64,000 nt of DNA from Streptomyces nymphaeiformis (GCF_014203895.1 NZ_JACHJY010000001.1:1116001-1180000); one strand, 5' to 3'; shown: positions 42,085 through 50,401, counted from the stretch's first letter. The notes: generated by a model from the sequence alone, not told the origin. Program-made: numbers and translations.

Positions 42085-42909
42085 ATGAGGCAGATTCGCC
42101 GAAGTGGTCTGGCCACACTGTTGGTCACGGGCGGCGCGCTCGCCCTCTCGGCGGGCGCCGCGCACGCCGACGCCGGCGCCCAGGGCGCCGCGGTCGGTTC
42201 GCCGGGAGTCGGTTCCGGCAACACGATTCAGCTGCCGGTGCACGCGCCGGTCAACGCCTGCGGCAACACGGTCAGCGTCGTCGGGCTGCTCAACCCGGCC
42301 TTCGGCAACAGCTGTGCCAACCGCTCCGCCGAGCACGGGACCGGGGGCTACGGGGACGAGGGCGGCGGCGTCCGTTCCCACAAGGACCAGCCCGCCACCC
42401 CGCGCGGCGGCGAGCAGGCCGGCGGCTCCCAGAGCGGCTCCTCGCACGGCGGCTCCTCCAACGGCGGCTCCTCCAACGGCGGCTCCTCCAACGGCGGTGG
42501 GGCCACCGCCGAGACCCACGCCGGAGGATCCCCGGGCGTGCTCTCCGGGAACGGCCTCCAGCTGCCCGTCGACCTCCCCGCGAACGTCAGCGGGAACTCG
42601 GTCAACGTGGTCGGCATCCTCAACCCGGTCTTCGGCAACACCTCGGTGAACGGCCCGGCCAAGCCCCAGCAGCCGATCGAGACGCCGACGCCGCGCCCGC
42701 AGACCCCCGTGCGGAACGTGCCGGTGCCGCAGGCCGAGACCGTGACCCCCGCCGCCCCGGCCCCCGCGCCGCAGGGCGAGGCGAGCACGGCCTCGCTGGC
42801 CAGCACGGGTTCGGTCGCCATGGGCTACACCGGTGCCGCGAGCGCCGCGCTGCTCCTCGGCGGCGCCGTGCTGTACCGCCGTGGACGCCGCGGCGGCGAC
42901 CAGGCCTGA
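42085..42909 (+). CDS. Long chaplin with two chaplin domains and LAxTG sorting signal
   Basis: 274-residue secreted hydrophobin-like protein of the aerial-hypha coat. A signal peptide (about 1-29) is followed by chaplin domain 1 (about 37-78, with Cys59 in NACGN and Cys77 in NSCAN). Next is a Gly/Ser linker with tandem SSNGG repeats (DNA repeats near 42447-42497), chaplin domain 2 (about 148-190, no cysteines), and a Pro-rich stalk. The end is LASTG at 238-242, a hydrophobic helix and an RRGRRGG tail, the sortase signal for covalent wall anchoring. ATG 42085 follows GGAAGGCAGGAAG. It should belong to the ChpA/B/C-like long class that anchors the short chaplins. Confidence 0.93.
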   Translation: MRQIRRSGLATLLVTGGALALSAGAAHADAGAQGAAVGSPGVGSGNTIQLPVHAPVNACGNTVSVVGLLNPAFGNSCANRSAEHGTGGYGDEGGGVRSHKDQPATPRGGEQAGGSQSGSSHGGSSNGGSSNGGSSNGGGATAETHAGGSPGVLSGNGLQLPVDLPANVSGNSVNVVGILNPVFGNTSVNGPAKPQQPIETPTPRPQTPVRNVPVPQAETVTPAAPAPAPQGEASTASLASTGSVAMGYTGAASAALLLGGAVLYRRGRRGGDQA

Positions 42910-42956
42910 GAACCGGGCCCCGGCGGCCCGGTCGACGTGGGCCGACGCCCGAGCCG

Positions 42957-43646
42957 TCAGCCGCGTTCCCGGTCGCCGGCGGTCCCGACGTCCTGGCGCC
43001 AGGTCCGGAGCACCGCCTCGATGGCGGGCGCGATCCTCGTCCGGGCCTGGTGCCGGGGGACCCCCTGCATCAGCAGGGAGTCGTACGGCGTGTCGACGTG
43101 CCGTACGGAGGCTCGTACCGCGGCGGTGACCGCGCCGCGGTCGAGCGAGCGGCCCGCGGCCGTGCGCCCCACCCGTCCGCTGCCCTTCGTCGAGGCGTGG
43201 ACGGCGATCTCCGTGGCCCGGTCCACCGGGCAGGACGGGAAGAGCCGCAGGATCTCCGCCAGGAGGACCGCGGTGATCTCGGCGTCGAGGGCCGCCCGCC
43301 GCACCGCGTCCCGGGCCCGTCGCGCGGCCCGCGCGTCGGCGTCCGCCAGGCAGGCCCGTTCCGCCTCGGCGAGGGCGGCCTCCTCGACGAGCAGGCCCTG
43401 ACGCTCGTACCGGGTGCGGCGCCGGTTGTGCCGTACGACCACGGCCCAGAGCGTGCTGGCCTCCCGGGCGCGGCGGGTGAGCGCCGTGTCGCCCCGGCGG
43501 AGGAAGACCAGGTGGCCGAGGTCGGCGCAGTCCAGACAGACCGGCGCGTTGAACTCGACGATCATCCGTTCCAGCGGCCCCCGGTGGCATTCCGAGCAGC
43601 GGCGGCGCCGGAGCGGCTCGACGACGACGGGCGCGACGAGGTCCAC
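42957..43646 (-). CDS. DUF2293 domain protein
   Basis: 229 residues. The N-terminus has a possible zinc-binding set (CSECHRG and CLDCADLGH, four cysteines), a central Ala/Arg-rich helical region, and a C-terminal block VRHVDTPYDSLLMQGVPRHQARTRI typical of DUF2293. The function of the family is unknown; the zinc set and basic helix suggest nucleic acid binding. GTG 43646 lies 13 bp after the preceding gene on the same strand. Confidence 0.83.
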   Translation of the reverse strand: MDLVAPVVVEPLRRRRCSECHRGPLERMIVEFNAPVCLDCADLGHLVFLRRGDTALTRRAREASTLWAVVVRHNRRRTRYERQGLLVEEAALAEAERACLADADARAARRARDAVRRAALDAEITAVLLAEILRLFPSCPVDRATEIAVHASTKGSGRVGRTAAGRSLDRGAVTAAVRASVRHVDTPYDSLLMQGVPRHQARTRIAPAIEAVLRTWRQDVGTAGDRERG

Positions 43647-43659
43647 GGCGGGTCCCCGC

Positions 43660-44118
43660 TCAGCGGACGCCGGGCGCGGCGGCGGCGATGAACACGGCGA
43701 GCGCCTCCTTGGCCTGCTCGGAGCGGAGGGCGCGGTCCGTCTCGTCGACGGCCTCGTGCATGCAGTGGGACTCCACGAAGGCCGCCTCGGCGAGGCGCCG
43801 GATCTCCGGGTCGTCGCAGACCAACTGGACGCGGAAGAGGGCCTGTCGGGCGGCGGTGCGCTGCCGGTAGGAGGCGTGGCGGGACTCCTCCGCCTCCTCC
43901 GAGCCCGGATGCGAACGGGCCCGGAACCAGCGGTCGTTCTGGCTGTGCCGGTAGTCGACGACCGCGCCCGCGAAGGCGCTGTACGTCTCGATCCGCTCCT
44001 GACGGAGCTGTTCGTTGCGGGCGAGCGCGGCCGTGCGCTCGGTGGTCCGCGCCTGGAACCAGTGCGTGAAGATCACGCCCAGCAGCGTTCCCGCCACGGC
44101 TATCAGCGCCGCATCCAT
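43660..44118 (-). CDS. Single-pass membrane protein, function unknown
   Basis: 152 residues. An N-terminal hydrophobic segment (ALIAVAGTLLGVIFTHWF) acts as a membrane anchor. The remainder is mostly alpha-helical, charged and rich in Arg/Glu, with possible coiled-coil character (AALARNEQLRQERIETYSAF). I do not recognise a family beyond small Streptomyces hypotheticals. It sits 13 bp upstream of the DUF2293 gene and is probably cotranscribed with it. Its upstream neighbour on the same strand is an aminotransferase gene whose stop is 78 bp away. Confidence 0.75.
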   Translation of the reverse strand: MDAALIAVAGTLLGVIFTHWFQARTTERTAALARNEQLRQERIETYSAFAGAVVDYRHSQNDRWFRARSHPGSEEAEESRHASYRQRTAARQALFRVQLVCDDPEIRRLAEAAFVESHCMHEAVDETDRALRSEQAKEALAVFIAAAAPGVR

Positions 44119-44196
44119 GACCGGCCGCCCTCCCGTTTCCCTCAGCCGTCAGAGGCCTTCAGACCCGTAGATCATGACAGCACGGGGGGCCGGACG

Positions 44197-45408
44197 TCAC
44201 TGCCGGTAGCCGCTCAGGAAGCGGCCGATGCGGCTGACGGCGGCGTCGAGGTCGTCGGCGTACGGCAGGGTCAGGATGCGGAAGTGGTCCGGCCGCGGCC
44301 AGTTGAAGCCGGTGCCCTGGACGACCTGGATCTTCTCCCGGAGCAGCAGGTCGAGGACGAACTTCTCGTCGTCGTGGATCCTGTGCACGGCGGGGTCGAG
44401 GCGCGGGAAGGCGTACAGCGCGCCCTTCGGCTTCACGCAGGAGACGCCGGGGATCTCGTTGAGCTTCTCCCAGGCCCGGTCGCGCTGTTCGCGCAGCCTG
44501 CCGCCCGGGGCGCACAGCTCGTGGATCGACTGCCGGCCGCCGAGCGCGGCCTGGATGGCGTACTGGGCGGGGGCGTTGGGGCAGAGCCGCATGGAGGCCA
44601 GCATCGTGAGGCCCTCCAGGTAGTTCTTCGCGTGCTGCTTCGGGCCGGTGACGACCAGCCAGCCGGAGCGGAAGCCCGCGACCCGGTAGGTCTTGGAGAG
44701 GCCGCCGAAGGTGAGGACGACCACGTCGGGGGCGAGGGAGGCGGCCGGGTAGTGGACGGCCTCGTCGTAGACGATCTGGTCGTAGATCTCGTCGGCGAAG
44801 ACCATGAGGTTGTGGCGGCGGGCGAGGTCGAGGATGCCCTCGACGATCTCCTTCGGATAGACCGCGCCGGTGGGGTTGTTGGGGTTGATGACGACGAGGG
44901 CCCGGGTCCGGTCGGTGATCTTCGACGCCATGTCGTCGAGGTCCGGGTACCAGTCGGCCGACTCGTCGCACAGGTAGTGCACGGGCTTTCCGCCGGCGAG
45001 CGTCACGACCGCGGTCCACAACGGGTAGTCGGGGGCCGGGATCAGGACCTCGTCGCCGTCCTCCAGGAGGGCCTGGGTGGCCATCGAGATGAGTTCGGAG
45101 ACGCCGTTGCCGAGGTAGACGTCGTCGACGTCGACGTCCGGCAGGCCCATCGACTGGTAGCGCTGGGCGACGGCGCGGCGGGCGGAGAGGATGCCGCGGG
45201 AGTCGGTGTAGCCGTGGGCCTTGGGGAGCATCCGGATCATGTCCTGGACGATCTCCTCGGGCGCCTCGAAGCCGAAGAGCGCGGGGTTGCCGGTGTTGAG
45301 GCGCAGGACGCTGTGGCCCGCCTCCTCCAGGGCGTTGGCCTGCTCGATGACCGGGCCGCGGATCTCGTAGCAGACCTCGCTCAGCTTGCTCGACTGCCGG
45401 AACTCCAT
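44197..45408 (-). CDS. PLP-dependent aminotransferase (class I/II, AlaA-like)
   Basis: 403 residues of the fold-type I aminotransferase family, nearest to the AlaA-type alanine/glutamate-pyruvate enzymes. Conserved parts: RLNTGNPALFGFEAPEEI, YTDSRGILSARRAVA, GNGVSELISMATQALL, INPNNPTGAVY, ADEIYDQIVYD, and the PLP lysine in FGGLSKTYRVAGFR. ATG 45408 has GGGGAGG at the right distance and begins MEFRQSSKLSEV. It is divergent from an HxlR regulator through a short palindrome-dense region, which suggests that regulator controls it. Confidence 0.93.
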   Translation of the reverse strand: MEFRQSSKLSEVCYEIRGPVIEQANALEEAGHSVLRLNTGNPALFGFEAPEEIVQDMIRMLPKAHGYTDSRGILSARRAVAQRYQSMGLPDVDVDDVYLGNGVSELISMATQALLEDGDEVLIPAPDYPLWTAVVTLAGGKPVHYLCDESADWYPDLDDMASKITDRTRALVVINPNNPTGAVYPKEIVEGILDLARRHNLMVFADEIYDQIVYDEAVHYPAASLAPDVVVLTFGGLSKTYRVAGFRSGWLVVTGPKQHAKNYLEGLTMLASMRLCPNAPAQYAIQAALGGRQSIHELCAPGGRLREQRDRAWEKLNEIPGVSCVKPKGALYAFPRLDPAVHRIHDDEKFVLDLLLREKIQVVQGTGFNWPRPDHFRILTLPYADDLDAAVSRIGRFLSGYRQ

Positions 45409-45426
45409 GTGCCGACCTCCCCAGAA

Positions 45427-45485
45427 TTGTTGATGCTTGGTTTTACCAAGTTCGAGCTTGGAAAGTCCAACAACATGTCTAGACT
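45427..45485. promoter_or_regulatory. Operator/promoter region between the aminotransferase and HxlR genes
   Basis: Nested inverted repeats are visible. Outer arms are TTGTTG (45427-45432) and CAACAA (45468-45473). Inner CTTGG, CCAAG, CTTGG at 45436, 45446 and 45457 form two overlapping palindromes (one is CCAAG-TTCGAG-CTTGG). The TTGGAA at 45458-45463 and TAGACT at 45480-45485, spaced 16, form a promoter that starts at the HxlR ATG. The inner palindrome covers the -35, as expected for autorepression. Confidence 0.6.
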
Positions 45486-45492
45486 GCGTCGC

Positions 45493-46122
45493 ATGCCACG
45501 TCAGCCACGCCGCCGCAGCTACGACCAGCACTGCGCCGCCGCGCGCGCCCTCGACCTCGTCGGCGACCGCTGGACCCTGCTCGTCGTCCGCGAACTCCTC
45601 GCCGGGCCGCGCCGCTACACCGACCTCCACGCCGACCTGCCCGGCGTCAGCACCGACATGCTCGCCGGCCGCCTCAAGGACATGGAGGGCGCCGAGCTCG
45701 TCACCCGGCGCAGGCTGCCCCCGCCCGCCTCGGCGTACGTGTACGAACTCACCCCGCGCGGACGCGAGCTGCTGCCCGTCCTGCGCACCCTCGCCGCCTG
45801 GGGCGCGCCCGAGCTCGGGGAGCCGCGTCCCACCGACGCCGTCCGCGCCCACTGGTACGCGATCCCGCTGCTCGGGGCGCTCGCGGAACTCGGCGCGGGG
45901 GTCGTCCAGGTGACCCTCGACGAAGGCGAGTTCCACGTACGGATCGGGGTCGACGGGAGCGTGTCCCACGGCGACGGCGGGGTGGACGCCCCCGACGCCC
46001 GCTTGCGGACCGACTCCTCGACCTGCCGGGCCCTCGCAGCGGGGGAGCTGACCCTGGACGCGGCGGTGGCGTCGGGCCGCGCCACGCTGGAGCGGGCCAC
46101 GTCGGTGGTCGCGCGGGCCTGA
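45493..46122 (+). CDS. HxlR-family winged-helix transcriptional regulator
   Basis: 209 residues. The HxlR DNA-binding domain covers about residues 1-100: CAAARALDLVGDRWTLLVVRELLAGPRRYTDLHADLPGVSTDMLAGRLKDMEGAELV. Sequence after about 110 is a larger C-terminal domain resembling an SCP2-like ligand pocket (ending DAAVASGRATLERATSVVARA). ATG 45493 lies seven bases past a TAGACT -10 box with no ribosome site, so the mRNA is probably leaderless; ATG 45475 is in frame upstream but would precede the predicted transcription start. Likely target: the divergent aminotransferase gene and itself. Confidence 0.9.
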   Translation: MPRQPRRRSYDQHCAAARALDLVGDRWTLLVVRELLAGPRRYTDLHADLPGVSTDMLAGRLKDMEGAELVTRRRLPPPASAYVYELTPRGRELLPVLRTLAAWGAPELGEPRPTDAVRAHWYAIPLLGALAELGAGVVQVTLDEGEFHVRIGVDGSVSHGDGGVDAPDARLRTDSSTCRALAAGELTLDAAVASGRATLERATSVVARA

Positions 46123-46129
46123 GGTCAGG

Positions 46130-46477
46130 TCACGACTGCGCGGCCAGCGCCCTCGCCAGGCGGTCGCGGGCCGCCGTCTGGGCCGCGATGCGCGCGTCGA
46201 TCACGGCGAGGCGCTCGCGGGCGATCTCCAGGGCGCGGGCGGACGGCGGGACCGCCGAGACGTCGCCGTCGAGGCAGGTGCGGAACGCCGACACGTCGTC
46301 CAGCGTGAACCCCGCGTCGAGGAGGTACCGGATGTTCGACACCCGCGCGACGGCGATCTCCTCGTACACCCGGTACCCGTTGGCCGCGCGGACCGACGCG
46401 ATCAGCCCCGCCTGCTCGTAGTGCCGCAGCGCGCGGGCCGACACACCGGTCCGCCGGGCCAGTTCACCGATGCGCAA
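46130..46477 (-). CDS. MerR-family transcriptional regulator
   Basis: 115 residues. The N-terminal MerR winged helix is recognised by RIGELARRTGVSARALRHYEQAGLI and GYRVYEEIAVARVSNIRYL. It ends in a short dimerisation helix (residues ~75-110) and has no obvious effector domain. TTG 46477 is chosen: GAGGAGG lies eight bases upstream and the domain starts at once. GTG 46507, overlapping the SDR stop, is possible but has a poor ribosome site. Convergent with HxlR at 8 bp. It probably regulates its own VOC-SDR-MerR cluster. Confidence 0.88.
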   Translation of the reverse strand: MRIGELARRTGVSARALRHYEQAGLIASVRAANGYRVYEEIAVARVSNIRYLLDAGFTLDDVSAFRTCLDGDVSAVPPSARALEIARERLAVIDARIAAQTAARDRLARALAAQS

Positions 46478-46503
46478 GGACGCCACCTCCTCGCGCAGTC
46501 GTA

Positions 46504-47256
46504 TCACGACACCAGCGCGCCCCCGTCGACGGGCAGGACGGTGCCGGTCAGGAAGGCGGCGTCCGGAGCGGCGAGCGCGGTGATCGCCCAGGCGACCTCC
46601 TCGGGCCTGCCGACCCGTCCCAGCGGGGTGTGCGCGAGCTGCCACGCCCGCACCGCCTTCCGCTGCTCGGGGGTGAGGCCCATGTGCTCCGCGATCGGGG
46701 TCTCGATCGCCCCGGGCGCGACCGCGACGACCCGGACGCCGGCCGGCGCGAGCTCCACCGCCCAGCAGCGGGTCAGCGTCTCCAGGGCGCTCTTGGTCGC
46801 CGGATACACGGAGTTGGCCGGCCAGCCGCGCTGGCCGATCGTCGTCGTCACGTTCACCACGACGCCCCGGGACTCCCGGAGCGCGGGCACGGCCGCCTGG
46901 GTGAGCAGGACGGGGGCGACGAGGTTCGTCTCCAGGAGCGGGGCGATCACGGAGCGGTCGAGGGTGCCCAGCGGGCCGCCCGCGGAGATCCCGGCGTTGT
47001 TGACGAGGACGTCGAGACGGCCGTGGGCCGTCAGCGAGGCACGGACGATCTCCTCGGCCGCGCCCTCCGCCGTGATGTCGGCGGCGAACGGGTGGATGCC
47101 CGGGTGTCCCTCGGCGGTCTCCCGCAGCGGCTCCTCCCGGCGGCCGACGGCGACGACCGTCGCCCCCTGCGCGGCGAAGGAGCGCGCGGTGGCCCGGCCG
47201 ATGCCGGTGCCCGCGCCGGTGACGACGACGACCCTGGTGGGTGTGGTGGTGTCCAT
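46504..47256 (-). CDS. Short-chain dehydrogenase/reductase (SDR)
   Basis: 250-residue NAD(P)-dependent oxidoreductase of the classical SDR family. Cofactor motif TGAGTGIG near the N-terminus, NNAG, the active-site Tyr/Lys of YPATKSALE, and PGAIETPI, with a final DGGALVS. The substrate is unknown. It lies between a VOC protein gene upstream and the MerR gene downstream on the same strand, so these three genes are probably one unit. Confidence 0.93.
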   Translation of the reverse strand: MDTTTPTRVVVVTGAGTGIGRATARSFAAQGATVVAVGRREEPLRETAEGHPGIHPFAADITAEGAAEEIVRASLTAHGRLDVLVNNAGISAGGPLGTLDRSVIAPLLETNLVAPVLLTQAAVPALRESRGVVVNVTTTIGQRGWPANSVYPATKSALETLTRCWAVELAPAGVRVVAVAPGAIETPIAEHMGLTPEQRKAVRAWQLAHTPLGRVGRPEEVAWAITALAAPDAAFLTGTVLPVDGGALVS

Positions 47257-47303
47257 GGCGCCGATGCTCGAACCCTGACGCCAGTGACAAGGTCAAGTCC
47301 GGC

Positions 47304-47720
47304 TCACCGCCCGGGGCTGAGGAACTCCAGCCGGTTGCCGTGGCAGTCGGCGACGTAGAAGCGACGGTGGCCCGGGAAGTCGTCGTCCCACGTCACCTCG
47401 ACCCCCTGGCCGGTCAGCCGCCCGGCCAGGCCGTCCAGGTCGGCGACCAGGATGCCCGGGTGCCCCTTGCGGGCCGGCCGGAAGTCCTCCTCGACGCCCA
47501 GATGGATCTCCAGCGCGTCCGAGCGGACCCACAGGCCGCCGCGCGCCGCGAGGACCGGCGGCTTCCGGATCTCGGTCATGCCGAGCACGTCCACGTAGAA
47601 TCGGCGGCACACCTCCTCCTCGCCCGGCGGCAGGGACAGCTGCACGTGGTGCAGCCCGAGGCCGAAGGGCGTCGTCGTCCCCGTGGTCTCGTAGGGCAGG
47701 GGTTCCTGACGCCGGCTCAT
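47304..47720 (-). CDS. VOC-family (glyoxalase/dioxygenase-fold) protein
   Basis: 138 residues. Opening LGLHHVQLSLP, a metal-ligand histidine pattern, and DVLGMTEIRKP then EIHLGVEE and FYVADCHGNRLEFLSP fit the vicinal-oxygen-chelate superfamily (lactoylglutathione lyase/dioxygenase-like). ATG 47720 follows GGAGAGGA. The reaction cannot be assigned; such proteins may be isomerases, dioxygenases or resistance proteins. First in a VOC-SDR-MerR unit. Confidence 0.88.
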   Translation of the reverse strand: MSRRQEPLPYETTGTTTPFGLGLHHVQLSLPPGEEEVCRRFYVDVLGMTEIRKPPVLAARGGLWVRSDALEIHLGVEEDFRPARKGHPGILVADLDGLAGRLTGQGVEVTWDDDFPGHRRFYVADCHGNRLEFLSPGR

Positions 47721-47834
47721 GGGAAGCGAGTCCTCTCCTCCGCGGGGTGCCGTGCGGTCGCGCGGCCAGGTCACCGTAATGCCGGGGGTGTCGGCCGGTA
47801 CACGTCAGGGGCAGCGACGGGCAGGATGAGCGGG

Positions 47835-48470
47835 ATGCGATACGAGGCGATCACCTGGGACCGGCTGGCGGAGGAACTCGCCGGCCACCTCGACGCGTCC
47901 CCCGCCGCCGCGGGGGACGACTGGCTCAAGGTGGGCATCGACGGGCCGCCCGCAGCGCCCGGCGGCGAACTCGCCGGACTCCTCGCCGAGGCGCTGCGCA
48001 CGCGCGGGCGGGCGGTCCAGGTCGTGGGGACCGGCGGCTTCCTGCGGCCGGCGTCCCTCCGGTACGAGTACGGGAGGCAGGACCCCGACGCGTACTACAG
48101 CGGGTGGACCGACACCGGGGCCCTGTGGCGGGAGGTCTTCGGGCCGCTGGACCCCGGAGGCACCGGGCGGGTGCTGCCCGACCTGTGGGACCCGGTCAGG
48201 GACCGCGCGACCCGCAGCCCGTACGTCACGCTGCCACCGCGCGGCGTGCTCGTGCTGCACGGCCCCTTCCTGCTCGGCCACTGGTTCCCCTTCGACCTCA
48301 CCGTGCACCTGCGCCTCTCGCCCGGCGCACTCGTCCGGCGCACGGAGGAGTCCTGGACCCTGCCCGCCTTCGCCCGGTACGAGATGGAGGTCGGCCCCAC
48401 GGACTTGGCAGACGCCGTCGTACGCGCCGACGACCCGCGGCACCCGGCCTGGACGGGATTCCGGGCGTAG
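47835..48470 (+). CDS. Uridine kinase-like protein with degenerate P-loop
   Basis: 211 residues resembling Streptomyces proteins labelled uridine kinase. The expected P-loop is replaced: VGIDGPPAAPGGELAGLLAE lacks the GK(S/T) needed for phosphate binding. The rest keeps the recognisable GGFLRPASLRYEYGRQDPDAYYSGWTDTGALWREVFGPLDPGG and VLVLHGPFLLGHWFPFDLTVHL blocks. ATG 47835 gives MRYEAITWDRL; ATG 47826 is three codons earlier. Without the usual lysine, kinase activity is doubtful. It is divergent from the VOC gene. Confidence 0.8.
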   Translation: MRYEAITWDRLAEELAGHLDASPAAAGDDWLKVGIDGPPAAPGGELAGLLAEALRTRGRAVQVVGTGGFLRPASLRYEYGRQDPDAYYSGWTDTGALWREVFGPLDPGGTGRVLPDLWDPVRDRATRSPYVTLPPRGVLVLHGPFLLGHWFPFDLTVHLRLSPGALVRRTEESWTLPAFARYEMEVGPTDLADAVVRADDPRHPAWTGFRA

Positions 48471-48482
48471 GGCCGTCTGCTT

Positions 48483-49394
48483 CTACGGCTCCGCCAGGCC
48501 CTCCGGTCTCCCTCCCACCACCGTGACCGCTTCCGCGCCCGCGCGGCAGCCCGCCTCCGCGGCACGCACCGGGTCCGCGCCGGCCAGTCGCGCCGCCAGG
48601 AACGCCCCCGTGAACGCGTCGCCCGCGCCCGTCGAGTCCACCGGCCGCACCGGGGGCGCCGGAACCCGCGCCGTGACCGCCCCGCCCTCGGCGACCAGCG
48701 CGCCCGCGGCCCCGAGGGTGACCACGACCAGCGGGAAACGCCGGCTCAACTCCGCGGCGGCCGCCTCCGGTTCGCCGCACCCGGTGAGCGAGCGGGCCTC
48801 GTCGGCGTTGGGCAGCAGCGTCTCGGCGCCCTCCGCCGCCGCGAGGAACCGGTCCGCCCCCAGCTCCGCCAGGAACCCCGCCGAGGCCGGGTCCACGCTC
48901 ACCGGGACCCCCGCGTCCCGCGCGTCCCGCAGCGCCCGGCAGGCCGTCTCACGGCTCGGCGCGGCGAAGAACAGGTACCCCGAGAGGTGCAGCCGGGCCA
49001 CGCCGTCGAGCAGTCCCGCGGACCAGTCGGCGGGGGAGAGGCGCAGCGCGGCGCCGCTGTCCGTCAGGAAGGTGCGCTCCGCCGAGCCGTCCACGAGCGC
49101 GATCACCGTGGCCGTCGCCGCGTCCGGGTCCTGGACGAGCAGCGGCCGCACCCCCGCCCCGCGCAGCGCCCGCTCGTGCCAGCCGGCCGCGTCCGTCCCC
49201 ACCCGGCCGAGCAGCCGCACCGCACCCGCGCCCGAACGCGCCGCCCAGCAGGCCGCGTTGGCCCCGGCACCGCCCGGCAGGGTCCGGATCTCCGCCGCCG
49301 TGTCCGTGGCGGGGGAGAGCGGGGTCCGGTGCCGGGCGACGACGTCCGTGACCACGTCCCCGACGACGAGCAGCGCGCCCCCGGCCCGGCTCAC
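48483..49394 (-). CDS. PfkB-family carbohydrate kinase, probably pseudouridine kinase
   Basis: 303 residues of the ribokinase/PfkB fold. Substrate-binding LPGGAGANAA near the N-terminus and the C-terminal signature DSTGAGDAFTGAFLA with catalytic Asp. GTG 49394 overlaps the psuG stop (GTGA). The overlap with psuG makes pseudouridine 5'-kinase the best functional guess; alone, PfkB sequence cannot decide between ribose, adenosine and pseudouridine. Confidence 0.88.
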   Translation of the reverse strand: MSRAGGALLVVGDVVTDVVARHRTPLSPATDTAAEIRTLPGGAGANAACWAARSGAGAVRLLGRVGTDAAGWHERALRGAGVRPLLVQDPDAATATVIALVDGSAERTFLTDSGAALRLSPADWSAGLLDGVARLHLSGYLFFAAPSRETACRALRDARDAGVPVSVDPASAGFLAELGADRFLAAAEGAETLLPNADEARSLTGCGEPEAAAAELSRRFPLVVVTLGAAGALVAEGGAVTARVPAPPVRPVDSTGAGDAFTGAFLAARLAGADPVRAAEAGCRAGAEAVTVVGGRPEGLAEP

Positions 49395-50401
49395 CGGCCG
49401 TCTGCGCCGGCCGCCGCAGCGCGGTGCGACCCGGGACCGCGCGAACCCGGCCCCACGGCCGCCGCACCGCCCGCCGCCGCACCGCCGGGCCCTCTCCCCG
49501 ACGCGTACGCGCCCGCGACGGCCGCCGCGAGCCGCACATTGCCGCGTACCGCCGCGAGGTTGGCCTCCAGGGACGCTCCCCCCGTGTGCACCATCAGGTA
49601 TTCGAGGAGGAACGGCGTCACCGCCTGCCCGGTGATCCCCTTCTCCTTCGCCGCCGCCAGGCCCCCCGCGAGCACCCGGTCGTGCAGCGCGGGATCCAAC
49701 TGCTCGGCCTCCGGCACCGGGTTGGCCACGACGAGCGCGGCCCGGGGGCCGTCCAGGTGGTCCTGCGCCCGTATCACCCCCGCCACCTCCTCCGGGGTGC
49801 GCAGGGTCCAGTCGACCGGTTCGCCCGAGGAGGAGAGGTAGAAGCCGGGGAAGTGCTCCGTGCCGTACCCGACGACCGTCACCCCCAGGGTCTCCAGGCG
49901 CTGGAGCGTCGCGGGCACGTCGAGGATCGACTTGACCCCGGCGCACACCACGGTGATCCCGACCCGGGCGAGCAGCCGCAGGTCGGCGGATTCGTCCTGC
50001 GTCTCGCGCCACTCGCGGTGCACGCCGCCGAGCCCGCCCGTCGCGAACACCCGTATGCAGGCCGCGTCCGCCAGCCAGGCCGTCGCCGAGACGGTCGTCG
50101 CCCCGGTCGCGCCGGTCGCCAGGGCCGGGGCCAGGTCGCGGTGGCCCAGCTTCCGCACCGACGGGTCCTCGGCGATCCGGGTCAGGGCCGCCTCGTCGAG
50201 CCCGACTCTGGCCGTGCCGTCGATCACCGCGATCGTGGCGGGGACGGCGCCCCCGGCCCGTACCGACTCCTCCAGCTCCGCCGCGACGGCGAGGTTGCGC
50301 GGGCGGGGCAGGCCGTGGGCGATGAGCGTCGATTCCAGCGCGACGACGGGCCGGCCCTCGTGGAGCGCCTCCCGCACCTCTTCGGACACCTGTGTGGACA
50401 T
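49391..50401 (-). CDS. psuG: Pseudouridine-5'-phosphate glycosidase
   Basis: 336 residues. Cleaves the C-C bond of pseudouridine 5'-phosphate to uracil and ribose 5-phosphate (or the reverse). Key blocks: ALESTLIAHGLPRPRN, FATGGLGGVHR, the catalytic Lys in CAGVKSILDVPATL, and VANPVPEAEQLD. ATG 50401 has AAGGAATGGAAC upstream. The Ala/Gly-rich tail after residue ~310 is an extension. Followed by a PfkB kinase with overlapping GTGA. Together they are a pseudouridine salvage pair (kinase then glycosidase in the pathway). Confidence 0.92.
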   Translation of the reverse strand: MSTQVSEEVREALHEGRPVVALESTLIAHGLPRPRNLAVAAELEESVRAGGAVPATIAVIDGTARVGLDEAALTRIAEDPSVRKLGHRDLAPALATGATGATTVSATAWLADAACIRVFATGGLGGVHREWRETQDESADLRLLARVGITVVCAGVKSILDVPATLQRLETLGVTVVGYGTEHFPGFYLSSSGEPVDWTLRTPEEVAGVIRAQDHLDGPRAALVVANPVPEAEQLDPALHDRVLAGGLAAAKEKGITGQAVTPFLLEYLMVHTGGASLEANLAAVRGNVRLAAAVAGAYASGRGPGGAAAGGAAAVGPGSRGPGSHRAAAAGADGR

